Assembly (NCBI GenBank): GCA_963666825.2
Contig: OY763044.2
Location: 1,488,001 to 1,552,000, forward strand
DNA: 64,000 bases
DNA from: Saccharicrinis sp963666825
GTDB lineage: Bacteria; Bacteroidota; Bacteroidia; Bacteroidales; Marinilabiliaceae
Direction: 5' to 3'
Shown piece by piece: positions 60,386 to 64,000 of the stretch; position 1 is the first letter of the stretch, and the number at the start of each line of letters is the position of its first letter. The translations under genes were made by a program, and so were the position numbers. Below the pieces are notes generated by a model that was not told the origin of the DNA, searched no databases, and worked only from the letters and a program-made list of their open reading frames with translations.

Positions 60386-60417
60386 TAAGTCTGCATAGTT
60401 AATATTATGCAGACTTA
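60386..60417. terminator. Bidirectional hairpin between BFD-like gene and queA
   Basis: AAGTCTGCATA (60387-60397) pairs with TATGCAGACTT (60406-60416). The hairpin overlaps the queA stop codon. T-tracts are short, so strength is uncertain. Confidence 0.6.
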
Positions 60418-61620
60418 TTGTTTAAACAGTAGTGAACTATCTCCATAACTTAAAAACCTGAAATTGTTTTCTAGAGCATAAGTGTAAATTTTTCTCCAAT
60501 TATCTTCTTTAGTAAAAGCTGCAATTAATAGTAATAATGTGCTGTTTGGTTGATGAAAGTTTGTAATTAATCTGTTTACAATTTTAAATTCATAGCCAGG
60601 TGCAATCATTATTCCAGTAAAGCTTTGTAGAACAGAAGTACCCTTTGATTTTAAATGTTGTTTTAATTTTTCAAGAGCCTCATTACTTGAATAGTGTGAT
60701 GGTAAATTGTAAGGATCCCATTGTGAAATGCTAAATTCTTCTATACCTTCAAGTAATTTAACACCTAACCAGTATAAGCTCTCCAATGTTCTAACTGTTG
60801 TAGTGCCGGTGCTGGTAATATTGTTCTCATATTTTAATAATAAATCAATAGTCTTTTCTTCTACAAAAAAATGTTCAGTGTGCATTTCATGATCCGAAAT
60901 CATTTCTGTTTTAACAGGTTTGAATGTTCCTGCGCCCACGTGTAAAGTCACATCGGTTGTTTGGATGTTATTTTTGTGAAGTTCAGAAAGAATGTCATTT
61001 GTGAAATGCAGTCCTGCTGTAGGTGCTGCAACAGAACCTTTGTGATTTGAATACACCGTCTGATATCTGGCTAAATCAATTTCTTCTGTATCTCTGTTTA
61101 AATATGGAGGGATTGGAATATTGCCAATGTGCTCAAGGATATCTCCAAATGTTATGTTGTCATTATTCCAGTTAAATCTAATAATTTGAGCATCATCAAG
61201 TATTTGTTCTCTGTTGATACTAATTGTGATATTTTGATTATTTAATATAATGTTTTTTGATAAAGTTCCGCTTTTCCATTTTTTAGAGTTTCCAACTATA
61301 CATTTCCATGAACAACCACTCTTTGTCTGGAAAACTAAATTTAAATCAGTAGGTTCAACCGGCTCAAGGCAAAAAACTTCAATATTTGCACCTGTAGTCT
61401 TTTGAAATTGGATACGAGCTTGAATTACCTTGGTGTTATTAAAAACAACTAAACTATCAGCTGGTATATATTTATGTATGTTTATAAAATTACTTTCAGT
61501 AATGCTTTTGTTATATATTAAAAGCTTGGAATCATGTCTGTTTTCTAAAGGGTATTTGGCAATCTTATCTTGTGGTAAATTATATGAGTAATCTTGTATG
61601 CTGATATTTGGTTTATTCAT
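60415..61620 (-). CDS. queA: S-adenosylmethionine:tRNA ribosyltransferase-isomerase
   Basis: 401 residues from ATG 61620 (MNKPNISIQDYSYNLPQDKI); an in-frame ATG further upstream adds a hydrophobic stretch not found in QueA. It moves the ribosyl of SAM onto preQ1 in tRNA, making epoxyqueuosine. Family motifs are AKYPLENRHDSKLLI, FNNTKVIQAR, GSVAAPTAGLHFTND, LHVGAGTFKPVKTE and ITNFHQPNSTLLLL. It is longer than the ~350-residue E. coli protein because of an insert in the middle, as in other Bacteroidota members. Confidence 0.95.
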   Translation of the reverse strand: MNKPNISIQDYSYNLPQDKIAKYPLENRHDSKLLIYNKSITESNFINIHKYIPADSLVVFNNTKVIQARIQFQKTTGANIEVFCLEPVEPTDLNLVFQTKSGCSWKCIVGNSKKWKSGTLSKNIILNNQNITISINREQILDDAQIIRFNWNNDNITFGDILEHIGNIPIPPYLNRDTEEIDLARYQTVYSNHKGSVAAPTAGLHFTNDILSELHKNNIQTTDVTLHVGAGTFKPVKTEMISDHEMHTEHFFVEEKTIDLLLKYENNITSTGTTTVRTLESLYWLGVKLLEGIEEFSISQWDPYNLPSHYSSNEALEKLKQHLKSKGTSVLQSFTGIMIAPGYEFKIVNRLITNFHQPNSTLLLLIAAFTKEDNWRKIYTYALENNFRFLSYGDSSLLFKQ

Positions 61621-61751
61621 AATAGAAATTCCTATGTGCTTAAATAATAACAGGTAATAATTAAAGGCTGCAAAAATAATTAACATTTATGAGAAATAGC
61701 AGAACTATTTTTATAATTTCATGATCTGAAAATGATTAATGGAATAATAAA

Positions 61752-62747
61752 ATGGCGATAAAAATAGGTGATAAGGTAAGGTTTTTGAACGAAGTAGGAG
61801 GAGGTATAGTTAGTAGAATAGAAGGTGGTAAGATGGTTTATGTTCTGGATAATGAGGGGTTTGAGATTCCATCGTTAATGACAGAGGTTGTTTTGGTTGA
61901 AAAGAAGGTTGTAGAAAAGCATGAAGAAAGTGAAGTTGGCGCAGATGAAGTTGTTGATGTAGTTGAAGAAACTGAAGAAGAGGGAAATCCGAAGATTTTG
62001 TTGGCTTTCCTAAGGAGTTCTGTGATGCCAACTAATGTTGCTTTGTATTTAATAAATGATTCGAATTTTTTTGTTTTTTATGCCGTTGGTAAGATAATCG
62101 ATGAAAATATTGATAATGACTTTAATGGTATTATAGAACCAAATACTAAAATTCAGTTAAGTGAATTTAATATAAATGAAATTGATGGTATAAAGTATCA
62201 TGTAGATGCATTAATGTTTAGAAAGAATATTGAGTATAAGCATAAAGATCCAATTAAATATGAGGTTAAGATTAATGGAGCTAAACTGTTAAAAGAAGGA
62301 AGTTATGTTTCAAATGAGTATTTTCAGGAAAAAGCATATCTGCATTATGTTTTAAAAGGAATAGTAGAAGAAAAGATAGAGGCTTTAACAAATAAAAATT
62401 TTAATAAAATTATTAAGGAGAAGGATGGGAAGCCTAAATCTTCAAAGGTAAAGTTAAAGGATGATGATAAAATTTTAGAAGTTGATTTGCATATTCATGA
62501 ATTGCTGGATGATGTAAGAGGACTCTCGAACAAGGAGATGTTGGATATTCAAATGCAGAAGTTTTATACTATTCTTGAGGAAAATAAAAATAAAAAGCAT
62601 AAAAAAATAGTCTTTATTCACGGTGTTGGTAATGGTGTGTTAAAAAGTGAAATACGTAAAGCTATGGAAAGAAAGTATAAATGGCATACATTTCAGGATG
62701 CTTCCTTTAAGGAATATGGTTATGGGGCTACGATGGTGATAATTTGA
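61752..62747 (+). CDS. DUF2027 and Smr domain protein
   Basis: 331 residues. The N-terminal small domain (KIGDKVRFLNEVGGGIVSRI, 1-50) is followed by an acidic linker (about 53-77, VDVVEETEEEGN). The DUF2027 beta-sandwich spans about 78-215. The C-terminal Smr domain has LEVDLHIHELLDD and the HGxGNGVL motif in VFIHGVGNGVLKSEIR. Smr domains can nick nucleic acid; this architecture is a Bacteroidota hallmark of unknown role. It is divergent from queA. Confidence 0.93.
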   Translation: MAIKIGDKVRFLNEVGGGIVSRIEGGKMVYVLDNEGFEIPSLMTEVVLVEKKVVEKHEESEVGADEVVDVVEETEEEGNPKILLAFLRSSVMPTNVALYLINDSNFFVFYAVGKIIDENIDNDFNGIIEPNTKIQLSEFNINEIDGIKYHVDALMFRKNIEYKHKDPIKYEVKINGAKLLKEGSYVSNEYFQEKAYLHYVLKGIVEEKIEALTNKNFNKIIKEKDGKPKSSKVKLKDDDKILEVDLHIHELLDDVRGLSNKEMLDIQMQKFYTILEENKNKKHKKIVFIHGVGNGVLKSEIRKAMERKYKWHTFQDASFKEYGYGATMVII

Positions 62748-62790
62748 CAGATATGTGTGTTGTAGCATAAGGTAAATAAGAAAATATAGA

Positions 62791-62829
62791 AGCCCGGGTT
62801 TAGTACTTTACTAGATCCGGGCTTTTTTT
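62791..62829 (+). terminator. Terminator of the DUF2027-Smr gene
   Basis: AGCCCGG (62791-62797) pairs with CCGGGCT (62817-62823), extended by an inner TAGT/ACTA pair, and is followed by TTTTTTTA. Confidence 0.9.
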
Positions 62830-63129
62830 ATGATCTAAAATTTAGAATAAGGATATCTCAAATATATTCTTGTATAGATAATTTTAAATTCATTAATCAT
62901 ATTTTAATAATATCATATCTTAATTATATTTAATAGCTTATTATTTTTATAAGTTATATTAATAATTTTAAATGTAATAATCTTAAGTAATAATATTCAA
63001 TACAATTAAAAAATATATAGCTACAATTAAAAATAAGATAAATAATATTTGGAAAACTAATTAAATAATTATAATCTTTATGATTATTTATATTATTATA
63101 TAATAAAATTTAATATATTTATACTATAT
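62830..63129. other. Very AT-rich gap
   Basis: About 300 nt composed almost entirely of A and T (runs such as TAATAATATTATATAATAAA). No gene, hairpin with GC stem, or clear promoter is seen. It may be a horizontally acquired or rapidly evolving spacer before the gene at 63130. Confidence 0.5.
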
Positions 63130-63786
63130 ATGCATTATACTAAGTTTACAAAACAAGATTATTTGTATAGATTAGATGAGATCACTTCCTATAGTATTAG
63201 GGAATCAGAGATTCGTAATGCAGTGAGTGGATTTGGTTATGGACAGTCTAAACTCAATGAAGGTAGAAGGTTGTGGGAGAATCTTAAAGTATTATATATA
63301 GAAGCTCAGGAGAAATCTTCTTTAAAGAGAAGTTGTCATGCTGAGAAAAAACGGAAACAAAAAGAAGTGCATAAAATATATATGAGGTATTTAAAGCTCG
63401 CCAGGATTGCATTTGTTGATGATATTGAAGCTCAGGAAGCTTTGTTTTTAACTGGTGCTCGAGCTCGAACATATGATAAGTGGTTTATGCAAGTTTCTGT
63501 TTTTGTAAATAATTTAAAAAGTAGTACATCTTACATAAACGAGATGCTAAAGTATGGAATTACACAAAAACATGTTGATGATTTGAAAATTCAGTTAAAT
63601 GAATTGAGTGAGCTTTCTGATAAATGTGTTAGGATTACTGCAGTAGTAAGAATGTTAAACCATAAGGTGAAGAAAGAAACAATACAGGTTCAGCATTGGG
63701 TGAGTAGTTACTTGAAGGTTGCTAGAATAGCCTTGGAAGATAATCCTGAAGTAATGGCGCTTCTTGGATTGGCTGATAAGAATTAG
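63130..63786 (+). CDS. Hypothetical helical protein with internal duplication
   Basis: 218 residues, all-helical by composition, with no signal peptide or TM segment. Two segments repeat: YLKLARIAFVDDIEAQEALF (around residue 86) and YLKVARIALEDNPEVMALLG (around 194), each followed by a short G-rich turn, suggesting a duplicated helical bundle. A KKRKQKE basic patch separates them from the N-terminal GFGYGQSKLNEGRRLWENL. No family is recognised. The leader is extremely AT-rich. Confidence 0.8.
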   Translation: MHYTKFTKQDYLYRLDEITSYSIRESEIRNAVSGFGYGQSKLNEGRRLWENLKVLYIEAQEKSSLKRSCHAEKKRKQKEVHKIYMRYLKLARIAFVDDIEAQEALFLTGARARTYDKWFMQVSVFVNNLKSSTSYINEMLKYGITQKHVDDLKIQLNELSELSDKCVRITAVVRMLNHKVKKETIQVQHWVSSYLKVARIALEDNPEVMALLGLADKN

Positions 63787-64000
63787 TATATAAATTTCGT
63801 TATTTTACGAACTTACTTTAGTCTATTGAATTATGGTGTTTGTGTGATAAAATAAGGGTTTTGTAAAAATATTGAGTGCTTAATATTTGCTATGTAACCA
63901 ATATATTGTTGTTTCGTACAAACGTTTAAGTAAAAATGCTACTTAAAATAATATTATTGTTATTTTTGGCAGGTGGGATTGTGTGGTGTGGCATTTGATT
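63787..64000. other. Terminal segment without recognisable gene
   Basis: A possible ATG at 63937 opens only 20 hydrophobic codons before a stop. No other feature is seen before the window ends. Confidence 0.4.

Noticed and set aside
1..64000. tRNA or rRNA genes
   Set aside because: No cloverleaf with TTCGANTC-type T-arm or rRNA-like sequence was recognised by eye on either strand.

Overview
The window reads as chromosomal DNA of a Bacteroidota species. The DNA is AT-rich and Shine-Dalgarno sites are sparse. Several promoters carry the TAnnTTTG -7 element of this phylum. The gene families point the same way: a complete moxR-DUF58-batA-E aerotolerance operon, a DUF5686 outer-membrane protein, BACON-domain GH5, DUF2027-Smr, and the uxuA/SDR/eda/kdgK hexuronate route. 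A Marinilabiliales-like marine or anaerobic lineage is my guess; the genus cannot be read from the sequence. No rRNA, tRNA or CRISPR array was recognised.

Layout. 0-16 kb: a redox and small-molecule detoxification region (iron alcohol dehydrogenase, DUF3737, MalY-type lyase, MATE pump, Gfo/Idh oxidoreductase, cyclophilin-like proteins, carboxymuconolactone-decarboxylase-like proteins, cupins, flavodoxin, tautomerase, alpha/beta hydrolases). Four of its promoters share a tandem 16-bp repeat (consensus TTCCGTAATTNNGGTA, copies exactly 21 bp apart) set exactly 26 bp before a TTTG or TTTA -7 element. A fifth repeat pair lies near the alcohol dehydrogenase. This looks like one regulon under an AraC-type activator. 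Several families occur twice, once cytoplasmic and once as an exported protein or lipoprotein. 16-23 kb: a membrane-anchored AraC-type regulator followed by GH5, GH39 and GH43 enzymes (xylan or beta-glucan breakdown). 23-24.4 kb: gene-poor DNA with iteron-like and TGCAT-rich repeats and one 58-codon gene.

24.4-30.6 kb: six unrelated single genes, all on the + strand (AlbA_2/Schlafen-type, two-domain hypothetical, TIR/SEFIR, two membrane proteins, DUF4259-like). They are separated by structured, mutually related 115-200 nt elements whose ends behave like integron attC sites. For three genes the repeat before the gene is the reverse complement of the repeat after it, as expected for inserted circular cassettes. 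No integron integrase is in the window, so this resembles an integrase-less cassette cluster (CALIN) carrying defence-like genes. This and the tandem-repeat regulon are the two strongest findings.

31-64 kb: mostly core genome. It holds DUF5686, a minus-strand hexuronate operon (kdgK-eda-SDR-uxuA-MFS-lacI), a DNA2/NAM7-type helicase, a GT2 plus ArnT-like pair, serC-serA, gcvT, an Hpt gene followed by a STAS gene broken by an IS1595-family element (8-bp target duplication), the moxR/bat operon, a BFD-like iron-sulfur protein with a CxH motif, queA, DUF2027-Smr and an uncharacterised helical protein. Intergenic DNA across the first 24 kb is rich in dispersed hairpin repeats.
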